From assembly GCF_022682495.2 (NCBI RefSeq), contig NC_071391.1:110343195-110407194 (forward strand): a stretch of 64,000 nt of DNA, written 5' to 3'. Source of the stretch: Desmodus rotundus. Its lineage: Eukaryota > Chordata > Mammalia > Chiroptera > Phyllostomidae. Shown piece after piece: positions 21,937 through 33,275 of the stretch. The position numbers were made by a program, and so were the translations under genes. The first letter of the stretch is position 1; each line of letters begins with the position of its first letter. A model generated the notes under the pieces. The model was given only the letters and a program-made list of their open reading frames with translations, had not been told where the DNA came from and made no database searches.

Positions 21937-23550
21937 AGGTTCAGTTGTTAATAGCTGTGAGTTTGTTGTCATTTTACTGTTAATATTTTTGGTCATCTTC
22001 TATTTCTTGGATAAGTCCCTTTAACATTTCATATAATAAGGGTTGGGTAATGATGAACTTCTTTAACTTGACCTTATCTAAGAAGCACTTAATCTGCCCT
22101 TCCATTCTAAATGATAGCTTTGCTGGATAGGGTAATATTTGATGGAGGTCCTTGACTTTCATGACTTTGAATACTTCTTTCCAGCCCCTTCTTGCCTGCA
22201 AGGTTTCTTTTGAGAAATCAGCTGATAGTCTCATGGGAACTCCTTTGTAGGTAACTGTCTCCTTTTCTCTTGCTGCTTTTAAGATTCTCTCCTTATCTTT
22301 CATCTTGGATAATGTAATTATGATGTGCCTTGGTGTGTGCTTCCTTGGGTCCAACTTCTTTGGGACTTTTTGAGCTTCCTGGACTTCCTGAAAGTCTATT
22401 TCCTTTGCCAGATTGGGGAAGTTCTCCTTCATTATTTGTTCAAATAAGTTTTCAATTTCTTGCTCTTCCTCTTCTCCTTCTGGCACACCTATGATTTGGA
22501 TGTTGGAATGTTTAAAGATGTCCTGGAGGCTCCTAAACCTCTCCTCATTTTTTTGAATTCTTGTTTCTTCATTCTGTTCTGGTTGCATGTTTCTTTCTTC
22601 CTTCTGCTCCAAACTATTGACTTGATCCTGGCTTCCTTCCTGTCACTGTTGGTTTCCTGTAGATTTTTCTTTATTTCGCATAATGCACCCTTCACTGCTG
22701 CCTGGGTCTTTCTTATGCTGTTGAAGTACCCAGGGAGTTCCTGGAGCATCTTGATAACCAGTGTTTTGAACTGTGTATGTAATAGGTTGGCTATCTCTTC
22801 ATAGATTAGTTGTGTTTTTTCTGGAGCTTTGAACTATTCTTTCATTTGGGCCACTGTTATTTCTGTCTCAGCGCATCTGCTACATAGTAAGGGCCAGAGC
22901 CTTAGGTATTCTCCAGGGCAGGGCAACCCTCATGGCTGCCTTATGATGCTGTATGTGGGGGAGGGGTTCGAGAAGGAACAGTGCCACTTGCTCTGCTCTC
23001 TGCCAGTTTTCAATCACTTCCCCTGATACCCACAATCAAATTGGGCCCTTCTGGTGCTGATTCCCAGGTGGGTGGTTTTGTTATGTTCTAGGACCCTGTG
23101 GTCTCTCCAATGAACTCCCCTGTGAGGCTGCGAGTTTCTCCCACTGCCGCCTCAACCCCCACAGGTGTTTATAGTTAGAGGCTTTGAGGCTTTATTTCCC
23201 TGCACTGGAATCCTGGGTTGTGTGGTCTGCTTCACTCCCTAGTTGTTCCTCCAGGTTTATCCACACTCGAATGTGGACCACCCAGTCCACAATTGCTGTC
23301 TCGCCTGGTCCGCCAGCCGCTGCCTTGCCTGCCAGCCGCCACCTTTCCATAAGTCCTCTCCACCCAGCTGCCTGTCTCTGCCCCTCCTACCGGTCTGTAT
23401 GAATGTTTTTTCTTTAACTCCTTGGTTGTTGGACTTTCATACAGTTCAATTTTCTGTCAGTTCTGGTTGTTTTTTGTTTTGAAATTTGTTGTCCTTCTTT
23501 TGGTTGTGCGAGGAGGCACAGTGGGTCTACCTAGGCCTCCGTCTTGGCTG
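21937..23550 (-). mobile_element. HAL1-like ORF1-only LINE, copy C, 3' tail missing
   Basis: On the minus strand this runs from the 5' end ('ccaagacggaggcctagg', at 23531-23549) through a ~900-base 5'UTR and ORF1 to an A-rich stretch 'cctaaaaaaagaaaaa' at 21937-21953. It matches copies A and D along its length. Unlike them it stops about 370 bases short of the usual tail. It therefore ends at an internal A-rich site of the family consensus. No ORF2 is present. I found no clear target duplication. Confidence 0.85.
21980..22612 (-). pseudogene. LINE ORF1 protein, C-terminal 210 codons of copy C
   Basis: The best uninterrupted ORF1 frame in the window: 210 codons from within the coiled coil to a stop. 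It carries 'EETRIQKNEERFRSLQ', 'IIGVPEGEEEEQEI', 'TPRHIIITLSKMK', 'VTYKGVPMRLSADFSKETL', 'RRGWKEVFKVMK' and 'LPYPAKLSFRMEG'. This covers the RRM and C-terminal domains. The coiled-coil start lies in another frame (22489-22749), so a frameshift near 22600-22640 separates the parts. The stop seen in copies A and D has been lost (TAA to CAA), which adds nine codons ending 'EIEDDQKY'. Confidence 0.87.
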
Positions 23551-23916
23551 GAAGTCAGATAAAATGGTTTTAAGACCATTTACACAGGCTAGCTTCCAAT
23601 GTGCTTACTAGAAGAATGCTTTAGCTTTCTTTCCAGGATGATACTTCCAAGTGCTGCTCTTCCCAGCTGCTTTCTCTATTAATGAAGGAAAGGTCAAGAT
23701 GGAGTTTATCCTGAATACTGCAGTTATAGGTTAGATGTTCTCTTGCTGTTTAAGTCTTAATTTGTCTGTTTAGGTCCTTGGCCTCATATTTGAATAGGAT
23801 ACTTTTTATTTGTTTTTAGTATTATAATCAAGTAATAATTTTAATTTTCTATTGGTCTTACAAGATGACTGGAGAGGCTTTAGTTTTTACTACATGAAAT
23901 TTTAAAAGTCAGTTCC
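23551..23916. other. unassigned DNA
   Basis: No gene or named repeat seen between copy C and the mariner. Confidence 0.5.
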
Positions 23917-23918
23917 TA

Positions 23919-24476
23919 TTGGCTTGGCAACAAAAATATTGTTTAGTTTTATTCTGCACAATGACTCTAGCACTTAGTTGTCTTTAACTTCACTGAAAAC
24001 AATTTTGTTAGGTTGTATTGTGACAGCTGTCATATCACTGTGCATTTAAAAAAAACAGCAAAATAGGTGAGTTTTTGTGCAGTCATTTTAATATTCAAGA
24101 TGAAAAAATATGCAACATTTTCAATATATTATGCTTTATTATTTCAAGAAAGATAAAAATGCAACTAAAATGAAAAAATATACATTTATGCAGTGTATGG
24201 AGAAGGTACTGTGACTGATTGAATGTGTCAAAAGTGGTTTGTGAAGTTTCTTGGTACTATTGACACTTTGGCCAATTAATTCTTTGTGTTGAGGCTGTCT
24301 TATGCATTGGAAGATGTTCAGCAGTACCCCTGGCCTCTACCCACTAGAAGCCAATAGCTGGAGACAGCCAACATACTCAAAATATCCAAATCAATGAAGT
24401 TATTGGTGAAAATGAAAAATGTGCCTTTTATTTTATGGGGGGGAAAAAAACTAAACAAAAATTTTGGCCAACCCAA
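23919..24476 (+). mobile_element. short non-autonomous mariner with foreign internal patch
   Basis: Ends are 'ttggcttggcaacaaaa' and 'attttggccaacccaa', flanked on both sides by TA, as expected of a mariner. It shares left (to about 24250) and right (from about 24362) parts with the copy at 52015-52936. In place of the shared middle it has about 110 bases of MER20-like sequence (24251-24361). Transposase N-terminal codons survive only as traces ('QCMEKVL' type reading with stops). Not active. Confidence 0.85.
24251..24361 (-). mobile_element. MER20-like fragment inside the mariner
   Basis: 'tactattgacactttggcc', 'ttaattctttgtgttgaggctgt', 'gcattggaagatgttcagcagt' and 'cctggcctctacccactaga' follow the MER20 (hAT-Charlie) sequence as I know it, in reverse. 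It has neither MER20 end nor an 8-base duplication, so it did not arrive as a MER20 insertion. Confidence 0.7.
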
Positions 24477-24540
24477 TACTTTCTTTTATCTTTTAAAGTT
24501 AAAATCGAATTCAGCTGTGATTTCATGTGATTCAGGTATC

Positions 24541-24752
24541 ATTTTTTTAAAGATTTGATTTGTTTATTTGTAGAGAGAAGGGAAGGAAGGGAGAAAGAAA
24601 GGGAGAGAAACATCAATGTGTGGTTGCCTCTTGAGCACCCCCTACTGGGGAACTGGCCTGCAACCCAGGCATGTGTCCTGACTGGGAATCAAAATGGCAA
24701 GTCTTTGGTTCACAGGCCAGCATTGATTCCACTGAGCCACACCAACCAGGGC
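24541..24752 (-). mobile_element. Ves SINE, minus strand, 13-base duplication
   Basis: Reverse Ves copy from the T-rich tail 'aaagatttgatttgtttattt' to the head 'ctgagccacaccaaccagggc'. 'tgattcaggtatc' at 24528-24540 is repeated exactly at 24753-24765. The A-box is intact in reverse. The frame at 24555-24755 is not a gene. Confidence 0.96.
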
Positions 24753-24867
24753 TGATTCAGGTATCTTTTAATTTTATGTCTAACCTCCTTTTTAACGTAT
24801 TCTATAGTAAGAGAATACTAAGTAAAATGAGAACATAGAGGAAAGGAATCTTCTGGTGAACTTGTAA

Positions 24868-25045
24868 GGTCTCACTTTTCAGCATCCATCAGTACTGACT
24901 GAGGAGCTTTAAAAAAACATTGAACTCCATTGTCACATACTCTGATTTAATTAATCTGAGCTAGGGCCATTCTTTTTTGGTTTCTTTGTTTTCTAAATTC
25001 AATCCAGTGATTGTAATGAGGATTCAGGGTTGAAAATGCTAGATC
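24868..25045 (+). mobile_element. MER5-like short DNA transposon (old)
   Basis: 'gactgaggagctttaaaaaaac', 'actctgatttaattaatctgag' and 'tgattgtaatgaggattcagggttga' fit the MER5 pattern. Non-coding and diverged. Confidence 0.6.
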
Positions 25046-25099
25046 AATATTTTGAAAATATGTCAAGCATATCCTCTATTTTAAAATTTCTGAAAGTCA

Positions 25100-25528
25100 A
25101 CATTTACTAGTATTCTTTATTATTATTAACCTTTTCTGTACCTACAGTTAGGTCTTGTATTTAATTTCTAATCTTGTATATATCTACTGTTTTTTTCTTC
25201 AATCACATTCATAAAGGACTAATTGATGTTATTGATATTTTCAAAGCAATAACTTTGGAAGTGTATACCTTTTCTACTTAAAAAATCTTTTTAATTAATT
25301 TTATCTTTTATCTTAACTCTTCTTACTATATCTTTTAGGTTATTGTATTATTATCTTTTTATTTACATAAAGTAAGCTGTTTGATTATTTAGCTCTAGTG
25401 TTTTCTTTCGATATAAGGGCATTTAAATACATAAATATATTTTGAGTTCAGCTTTTGCTATTTTCCATTTATTTTGTTTTAATTTGTTAGTGCTGCTTTA
25501 TAGTTAACTTGTAATTTGTTTATTTTTA
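25100..25528 (-). repeat. old L1 ORF2 fragment
   Basis: Plus strand has 'aggactaattgatgttattgat', 'ttttaggttattgtattatta' and 'gggcatttaaatacataaat', which follow the reverse of the endonuclease/linker part of L1 ORF2. More diverged than the long L1 that starts at 25529. Confidence 0.55.
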
Positions 25529-28500
25529 TTAATGTTTTGGGTTTCTTTGGACATATTGCCAGAAGTGGAATTGCTGGGTCAAAAAATAGTTTCAATTTTA
25601 ATTTTCTGAGTTGACTCCATACTGCTTTCTACAGTATCTTTACCAATCTGCATTCCCACCAACAGTCATTAGGGTTTCCTTTTCTCTGCATCGTTCACAA
25701 GCACCTGCTGTTTTATTGATGATAGCCATTTTTACACGTGTGAGGTAATATCTTGATGTGGTTTTAACTTACATTTCTCTGATAGTTAGTGACATTGGGC
25801 ATCCTTTTATATGCTTACTGGCCATCTGAATGTCCCTTTGGAACCTATTCAGGTTCTTTCCCCATTTTTTTGAATTGGATTATTTCTTTTTTGTGTGTAA
25901 ATTTTGGATATGAACCATTTATCACATGTATCATTGGCTAATGTGTTCTCCCATTCAGTGGGTAGACTTTTTTATTTTGCTGATGGTTCCCTTTGCTGTG
26001 GAAAAAAAAATGTTATATGATGTAGTCCCATTTGTTTATTTTTTTCCTTTTGTTTCCCTTGTCTTAGGCAATATATCACAAAAATATTGTTACAAAAAAT
26101 TTCTAGATTTTACTGCCTATATTATCTTCTAGGATTTTTATGGCTTTGAGTCTAAAATTTAAGTCTTTAATTCATTTTCAGTTTTTTCTTGTGTATAATG
26201 TAAGAAAGTGGCTTAGACCTGACAGGGGTACTTCGGTTGGTTGGGCATTTCCTGGCAAAGTGAAAGGTCAGCAGTTTGATTCCTGGTCTGAGTACATGCC
26301 TGGGTTGTGGGTTCAGTCACAGGGCAGAGCACATACAAGAGGCAATTTTGTTACTGTTTCTCTCTCACATTGATGTTTTTCACCTTCTCTTCCTCCCTTC
26401 ACCTTTCTCTAAAAATAAATAAATAACATCTTTAAAAAATAAAGTGGTTTAGTTTCATTTTTTGAATGTATCTATCTAATTTTTCAACACTATTTACTAA
26501 ATGGACTGTCTTTACATTATTGTTTATTTTTGCCTCCTTTGTCAAGTATTAATTGACCATAAAGGCGTGGGTTTATCTCTGGGTTCTCTATCCTGTTCCA
26601 TCGATCTATATATCTGTTTTTATGCCTTAGTATAGTTTGATATCAGGTAGCATGATTCTTCAACTTTGTTCTTTCTCAATATTGCTGTGGTCTTTGTGGT
26701 TTTATATAAATTTTTAGAATATTTGTTCTAGTTCTGTGAAATACATCATTGGTATCTTGATAGGAATCACACTGAGTCTATAGATTTCTTTGGGTAGTAT
26801 GGACATTTTAATGATGTTAATTCTTCCTATCCATGAACATGGTATGTGCTTCCACTTACATATATCTTCTTCAGCTTCTTCGGTGTCTTATAATTTTCCA
26901 AGTACAGATCTTTTACATACATTTTTGGTTAAATTTATCCCTAGGTATTTTATTGTTTTATTTTATTTTTTGATGCAATTTTAAATAATATATATATATA
27001 TTTTTAGTTTCTCTTTCTGACAGCTTGTTATTGCTATATAAAACATGCAAGTGATTTTTGGATATTTATTTTATATTCTGCTACTTTACTGAACTCATAT
27101 ATCAGTGCTAGTAGGATATTATTTTTTTGGAAAACTTTTCAGGGTTCTTTTTATATAGTATCATGCCATCTGCAAATAATGACAGTTTTACTTCTTCCTT
27201 TCTAAATTTGGTATCATTTGTTTCTTCTTCTAGTCTGATTGTTGTGGCTAAAACATGAGTACTATGTTTAATAAGAGTGGTGAAAGTGAACATTCCTAGC
27301 TCGTACTGGATCTTAACAGAAACTCTTCTAGTTTTTGCCTATTGAGTCTCATGTTAGCTGTGGGTTTCTCATACATGCCTTTGTCATGCTATGGTATGTT
27401 CCCTTTATTTCCACTTTGCTGAAATTTTTCACCATAATGAATGCTGGTTTATGTCACAAGCTTTTACTGTATCAGTATGATCATGTGATTTTTATCTTTC
27501 ATTTTATGTGGTGTACCACATTTATTGATTTGTGGATATTATATGAACATTGCATCTCCAAAATAACCCACTTGATCATAGTGTACAATCTTTTAAATAT
27601 ATTGCTGGATTTAGTAGGCTAATATTTTGTTGAGGATATTAGAATCTATGGTTACAAGGGATCTTGACCTATAATTTTCTTTCTTTGCAGTGTCTTTATC
27701 TGGTTATGAAGTTAGAATAAATGCCTCAAAAATTAAGATTTGGGGTCTTCCTTGTTCTTGAACTTTTTGGAATAGTATGAGAATGATAAGTTTTATTTCT
27801 TCTTTGAATATTTAGTAAAATTTATCTATGAAGTCATCTAGTCCAGGACTTTTGTTTGTTGGGAGGTTTTTTTTTTTTTTTATTACTGCTTTAATTTCAC
27901 TAGTTGTAATCTGTCTATCCAGATTCTCTGATTCTTCCTAATTCAGTTTTGAATGTTGTATGTTTGTAGGAATTCATCCATTTCATAAATTTTTTAGCAT
28001 AATACTGGTTTGTAACACTTTTAAAATGTTTTGTATTTCTTTGGTGTCAGTAGTTACTTCTCTTTCATGTCTGATTTTATTTATTTGAGACCTCTTTTTT
28101 TCTTGATGAGTTTTGTTAAAGGTTTGTGAGTCTTGTTTATGCTTGAAATGAAACTGCTCCTGGTTTCATTGATCTTTTGTATTTTTTTAGACTCTCTTTT
28201 ATTTATTTCTGCTCTGATCTTTATTTTTCCTTTCCTTCTATTTACTTAAGGCTTTGTTTGTTGTTATTTTTCTAGTTATTTTAAGTGTAAAGTTAGATTG
28301 TTTATTTGAAAAATCCTGTTTGTTGAGGTAGGCCTGTAAGGCTATGTATTTCTCTTTTCAACTGCTTTTGTTATGTCCCATAAATTTTGGGTTGTTGTGT
28401 TCTCATTTACTTTTGTGTCAAGGTATCTTCTGATTTCTTCTTTGATTTCATTGTTCACACATTCATTGTAAATTAGTAACATGTTATTTAGACTCCATGT

Positions 28501-29183
28501 CTTTGTGTGTTTTTCATGACTGATTTTCATTTTATACAATCACGGTCAGAGAAGATGCTCGTGATTTCAATCTTCTTAAATTTACTGAGACTTGTTTTGT
28601 GTTCTTCCATGTGGTCTGATATGTTTACACATTCCACGTGCATTTGAAAAGAATGTATATTCTGTTGCTTTTGGGTGAACAGCTCTGAAGATATCAAGGA
28701 AATCCCTTTGACCTAGTATGCCATTTAAGTTCACCATTTCTTTGTTGATTTTCTGTGTGGAAAGTTGATCAATTGGTGTCAATGGGGTGTTAAAATCCTC
28801 TGCTTTGTACTACTGTCAATCTCACCCTCTATGTTCATTAAAATTTTCTCTATATATTAGATGCTCCAATGTTGGGAGCATAAGTGTATATAAAGGTTAT
28901 AACTTCTTTTGGGATTGCTTTCCTTATCATTGTGTAGTGCCCTTCTTTGTCTTACTATCATCCTTTTTAAAGTATTTTTGGTCAGATTTAAATATTGCTA
29001 CATGAGTTTTTTTCCCCTTTTCCATTTGCAGGAAATATCTTTTTCCATCCCTTTACTTTTGTCTGCATGTATCTTTTGTTCTAATCTGGGTCTTATCCAA
29101 TCAACTACCCTATGACTTTTGATTGGAGCATTTAAGCCTTTTACATCCAAAGTGATTATTGATAGGTATGTATTTATTGCCAT
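25529..29183 (-). pseudogene. L1 ORF2 (endonuclease-reverse transcriptase), broken
   Basis: Begins at 29183 with the endonuclease start ('TLDVKGLNAPIKSHRVVDWI'). The endonuclease end follows at 28582-28782, with 'IDQLSTQKINKEM' and 'EYTFFSNARGM'. The linker lies at 28342-28539 ('TWSLNNMLL', 'KEEIRRYLDTKVNENTTTQN'). The reverse transcriptase follows, with 'VKLSLFADGMILY' at 27108-27293. The catalytic FADD motif here reads FADG, so one active-site aspartate is lost. The C-terminal cysteine-rich region runs to about 25540 and stops before the normal end. Frames are separated by stops and shifts. Confidence 0.85.
26217..26440 (+). mobile_element. Ves-related SINE, diverged, inside the L1
   Basis: Starts 'acctgacaggggtacttcgg' and has 'catgcctgggttgtggg', 'cacattgatgtttttcacc' and the tail 'aaaataaataaataacatcttt'. 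The head departs clearly from the other Ves copies. 'aaagtggcttag' (26205-26216) and 'aaagtggtttag' (26441-26452) form a 12-base duplication with one change, so it inserted into the existing L1. Confidence 0.87.
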
Positions 29184-29211
29184 TTTACCCTTTTAACCAT
29201 ATTCCTCTTGG

Positions 29212-29297
29212 GCCCTTCCCTTCCCTTCCCTTCCCTTCCTTTTCCTTCCCTTCCCTTCCCTTCTCTTGCCTTCCTCCTTCTCCATCTTCCTCTTCTT
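29212..29297 (+). repeat. (CCCTT)n pyrimidine tract in the L1 inter-ORF region
   Basis: About ten CCCTT units followed by CT-rich degenerate sequence, with almost no purines in 80 bases. It lies exactly between ORF1 and ORF2 of the minus-strand L1, so in element orientation it is a polypurine spacer. Confidence 0.93.
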
Positions 29298-29299
29298 GA

Positions 29300-30107
29300 A
29301 GGCCCTTTAACATTTCTTGTGATACTGGTTTGGTGGTAACAAATTCCTTTAGCTTTTACTTGTCTGGGAAGCTCTTTATTTCTCCTTCAATTATAAATGA
29401 TAGCCTTGCTGGGTAAAGTAGTATTGGTTGTAGTTCTTTGCTTTTTATCACTTTGAATATTTAATTCCAGTTCCTTCTGGCCTGAAACAGTTCAGCTGAC
29501 AGTTTTATGGGAATTCCTTTGTAGGTAATTAATATTCTTTCTCTTGCTGATTTTAAGATTCTCTCTTTGTCTTTAACATACACCAATTTAACTATGATGT
29601 GTCTTCATGTGGACCTCTGGACTCATCTTGTTTAGGACTCTCTGTGCTTCTTGGATTTGTGTGTCTTTTTTCTTTAGCAGGTTAAGAGAGTTTTCAGCCA
29701 TTATTTCTTCAAATAGATTCTTAGTCCCTTGCTAACTGTTTTCTATGATACAGATGTTTTCACTTCATGCTGTCTCAAAGGTCCCTCAAATAATCCTCAT
29801 TTTTAAAAAATCTGTTTTTTTTCTTTTTTGCCTCTCTGATTGGGTATTTTTTTTCCCTACTTTGCCTTTCAAATCACTTATTTGATCCTTAACCTACAGT
29901 TTATTCTTCCCAATATATTCCTCATTTCAGATATTGTATTCTTTATTTCTGACTGGTTATTCTTTATGGTTTCTTTGTCTCTTTTAATGCTGTTGGGCAT
30001 CCTTATAACCATTGCTTTGAACTTTATATCTGGTAAATTGCTTGCCTCCATTTCATTTAGTTTTTTACCTGGAGACTTCTGTTATTTCACTTGGAGCATG
30101 TTTGTCA
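29300..30107 (-). pseudogene. L1 ORF1, broken
   Basis: The reverse strand starts near 30107 with an L1 ORF1 start context ('caaacatgctccaagtga'). It then passes a charged coiled-coil region and ends near 29300 with the C-terminal domain. Plus-strand phrases 'gatagccttgctgggtaaag' and 'ggaattcctttgtaggtaat' are the reverse of 'YPAKL' and 'YKG.P' coding blocks. No long frame survives. More diverged from the HAL1-like ORF1 copies than they are from each other. Confidence 0.75.
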
Positions 30108-32190
30108 CCCCATTTTAGCTGCCTCTTTGTGTTTGTTACTATGTGTTAGATAGATCTGCTCTAACTCTCAGTCTTTGGAAGGTGGCCCTATGTAGTATGT
30201 GTCTTTGGGGTTGGTTCAGAAGTGCAGTCTTCTTGATCACCTGGACTGGGTGCTCCAGGAATGTCCTCTGTGTGGGTTATGTGGGCTCTTTTTGTTGTAA
30301 TTTAGTCTTAATTGCTATTAGCCCATTTGTGTGTGGGATCAACCTTCTGGCAGAGTGACTGTGAGGCCCATCCTTGACTATGGTATGCAACTTGCTATGC
30401 AGGTGCTTACTACACTAAGCAGAATTTGCCTAAGTAGCATTTGGTTTCCCTTTGGATATGCTGATTGTGAAACTAATTGGTTCCTGCTTTGGTATTGTCT
30501 GAAGCTGGCCACTAAGTATGTTGTTTCTGAGCCTCTTGGAAGGACTCTGGTGCAAGCCAATGTCATATGTTGCCAGTGACTGGCCCTGGGCAACCTGTTT
30601 GGAGGTAAAAGCAATCCGCAGTTTGTAGCTTCTTTTACTTAGCTTGGGAATGCACAGGAAGGTGAACAAGGATGACTTTTACCAGTACCAGATGAGGAGG
30701 CAGGTCAGTAAAGGCCCCAAGGAAACTCAAGTTCTTCTTGTGCCTGCTTCCACCTGCTGGCTGCTTATTATGCTGAGTCACTGAAAGATTTTCTGGTGGT
30801 ACACAAGTTTCATGAGATAGGTTCTCAATGAGTCATCAGGTAGGGAGAAAGGATGTCTACCAGATTGATTAAGGTTCAAACTCAATATTAGGGCTGGGTC
30901 TGAGGCCACTCAGCAAATGTCCCCAAGTATACCTAGTCTAGCTGCACCCACTAGGGGTTTGCACACCTTTTTGTTGAGGCAAAGTCTCAGGGAGTTTTCA
31001 GGATGAGGACAGCAGTTTATCATGCACACACAGACCAAAATTTGGCCCTGTGAGTGGAGGGCTCTGCACTGGTCAGGCAGGTGAGGGAAAAATGGACCTT
31101 GTTTTAGAGCCCACAACTCAAATCTGTCCTAGATTCTCCTGGGAGAAGATGGAGATCAGCAGGGTGGGGTTGCTAGGAGTCAGAAGGATAGGGGCTAGTG
31201 AATCTCCTGTGAGGGGGAGGTGCTGGTCAACCATTGCAGAAGGTAGTAGGTGTGGCTATCTTCTCAGAGCCACAAAACTCAGTCTGTCCCATATTTTGCC
31301 CCAAACGCAGCAGAGTGGAGCTACTGAGAATCAGGTGAGTGGGGCCCCAGCACCCAAAGGCTAGGTTTACTTGAAGCCCAGAGAGTGGGCCTAGTAGATC
31401 TTTCATGAAGGACAGGCATCAGTCAGGTTCACAAGAAAATGGGGGGAATGGCCCCAACACCAAAGCAACACAACTCAGTCACTGATACCCCCTGAGTCTC
31501 CCCAGACCTCTTAATGTTGGCCAAAGCAGCAGACTCCTCAGCAGGGCATAAGCACCATAGGGTGGGGCAACAGAGGGTGCAGAGGTTTGGGCTGTTGCTT
31601 TCCTCCAGGCTGATGCTGTAAGGATAAGGGTCCACCACCCCCCAAAAATAGCATCTGAAGTATGTGAAAATGACTCATTCAACAATCCTGACAGCAGTCC
31701 TTTCAGATTTCTCCCAAGAGCCACAACCTGTCTATCCCAGGGTGAGTGGCTGTGAATGAAATTTTGTGCATTGGCTTTTTAAGAGGGTTCCTCTGTCTCT
31801 AGTGGGCTCTTGTCTCTCCCTGATGGACAGAAACCCTGCTGCTTTTCAAAGCTAGATGTTATGTGAGCACCTCTTCTTGGTTCTAGTTCTCTGGACTGGC
31901 ATGCCCAGCTTTGAATTAAAATCCCTCACTACTCAGGAGTAACCCTCTGGAGCTGAAATATACCTCTAGTATCTCAGCTGATGCCTGTGGGAGTGGGGCT
32001 AGTAGCCCTTTTTGCATCTCTGCCCTTCCTACCAGTCTCAATGTGGCTCCTTCTCTAAATCTGTGGTTATAAGGCTTCTCTTCACCTAGTCCTCAGTTAT
32101 TCAGGATAATTTTTTCTATAATTTGCTTGTAATTCAAGTTTAATTTTGAGAGAAGGTGAGTGTAACTTCAACCTATTCCACCACCACCTT
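30108..32190 (-). repeat. 5'UTR of the long L1
   Basis: About 2 kb, GC-richer than its surroundings, as L1 5'UTRs are. The 5' end in reverse reads 'aaggtggtggtggaatagg', just left of 32190. Frames of 60-104 codons inside (for example plus 31050-31364) have no known product. Confidence 0.7.
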
Positions 32191-33056
32191 CTTAGAGATA
32201 GTTTTAAAAACAAAATGTTCTATTAAAATGTTACTATAATCAAGTCAACATTATATTCTAAGAGTTTATTTTTGGATGCTATGTAATTTCAGAGTGTACA
32301 TATATCATTTCCATTATACTTTCTCTTTGATTATAGCTAGTACAGAATTGTACATGGTTTGGTTCATTGACTTTGTGCGTGAAACTATGCTGAATCATTG
32401 TAGTTTGCCATAGACTCAACTGAATTTTCTATTTAGTTGAATATATCATCTGCAAATAATGCTAGTTTTCTACTCTTCCATTTTAATTATATTTAGTTTT
32501 CTTCTCTAAATTTATTTGCCAGCTTTTCCAATTTTATGCTATGTATCCATTATTATCCATATTAAAGTAAGTGTATTTCCAATTTTTTAACTGCTTATGA
32601 TTTTGCTTGAGACTTCTTAGTCACCCGTCAGCAATGTCTAATCTGCTATTAAACTAGCCCACTGAGTTTCTAATTCAGGTCATTTAACTTTTTTATTCTT
32701 ACATGTAATTTTTTTCCAAGTCATTTAAGTGATTTTTCCAAGATGATCTTTGGTTTCCTGCTTAATATTTAAGTTTGGCTTGCATCTCCATGTACATTGG
32801 TAATAAAGTTTGCTTTTCAAATATGTCTTGCAATTCAAATATCTCTAGTACTTGTGAGCCTGTTTTCTCTTATTTCTACTGGTATTCACTTATATTTTCT
32901 TTTCTTTTTATATATCTGATTACCTTTGATTATATTTTGGCCACCATAGAAAAATACGTTGAAATATTTTGAGACTTAGATGGTATTGTCTTCCTTTGCT
33001 CTTCCAAGTGTCAGAGGGCTTATATAATGAAAGATTATTTTAGTCCTATTTCTTAT
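32191..33056 (-). repeat. old L1-like DNA (partly assigned)
   Basis: T-rich plus strand. 'atatcatctgcaaataatgctag' at about 32448 looks like the reverse of the reverse-transcriptase 'FADD' coding region of an old L1. The rest has similar composition but I cannot place it. Confidence 0.4.
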
Positions 33057-33275
33057 TTTTTTAAAGATTTATTTACTTATTATTATTTTTTTTTAGAGGC
33101 AGAGGAAGGGAGAGAGGAAGAAAGGGAGAGGCACTTCAATGTGTGGATGCCCCTTGCACACCCCCCACTGGGGGCCTGGCTGGCAACCCAGGCATGTGCC
33201 CTCACTGGGAATTGAACTGGCAACCCTTGGGTTCACAGGTCAGTGCTCAACCCACTGAGCCACACCCACCAGGAC
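33057..33275 (-). mobile_element. Ves SINE, minus strand
   Basis: Reverse Ves copy: tail 'taaagatttatttacttatt', purine tract, 'cttcaatgtgtgg', 'caacccaggcatgtgccct', head 'cactgagccacacccacc'. The B-box in reverse reads 'ggaattgaact', changed from ideal. Frames here (plus 33027-33215, 33143-33538) are not genes. Confidence 0.94.

Larger units (their letters stand above)
25529..32190 (-). mobile_element. long L1 LINE, minus strand, 3' end missing
   Basis: A nearly full-length L1 with 5'UTR (about 30108-32190), ORF1 (about 29300-30107), a pyrimidine-rich spacer, and ORF2 (29183 down to 25529). It is interrupted by a Ves SINE at 26217-26440. The 5' end is preserved while the last part of ORF2 and the whole 3'UTR are gone, the reverse of usual 5' truncation. 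At 25529 it meets older L1 sequence. Many stops and frameshifts show it is long dead, and older than the HAL1-like copies. Confidence 0.85.

Noticed and set aside
29212..29297. CRISPR or satellite array
   Set aside because: Simple CCCTT repeat without spacers. Nothing else in the window resembles a CRISPR array.
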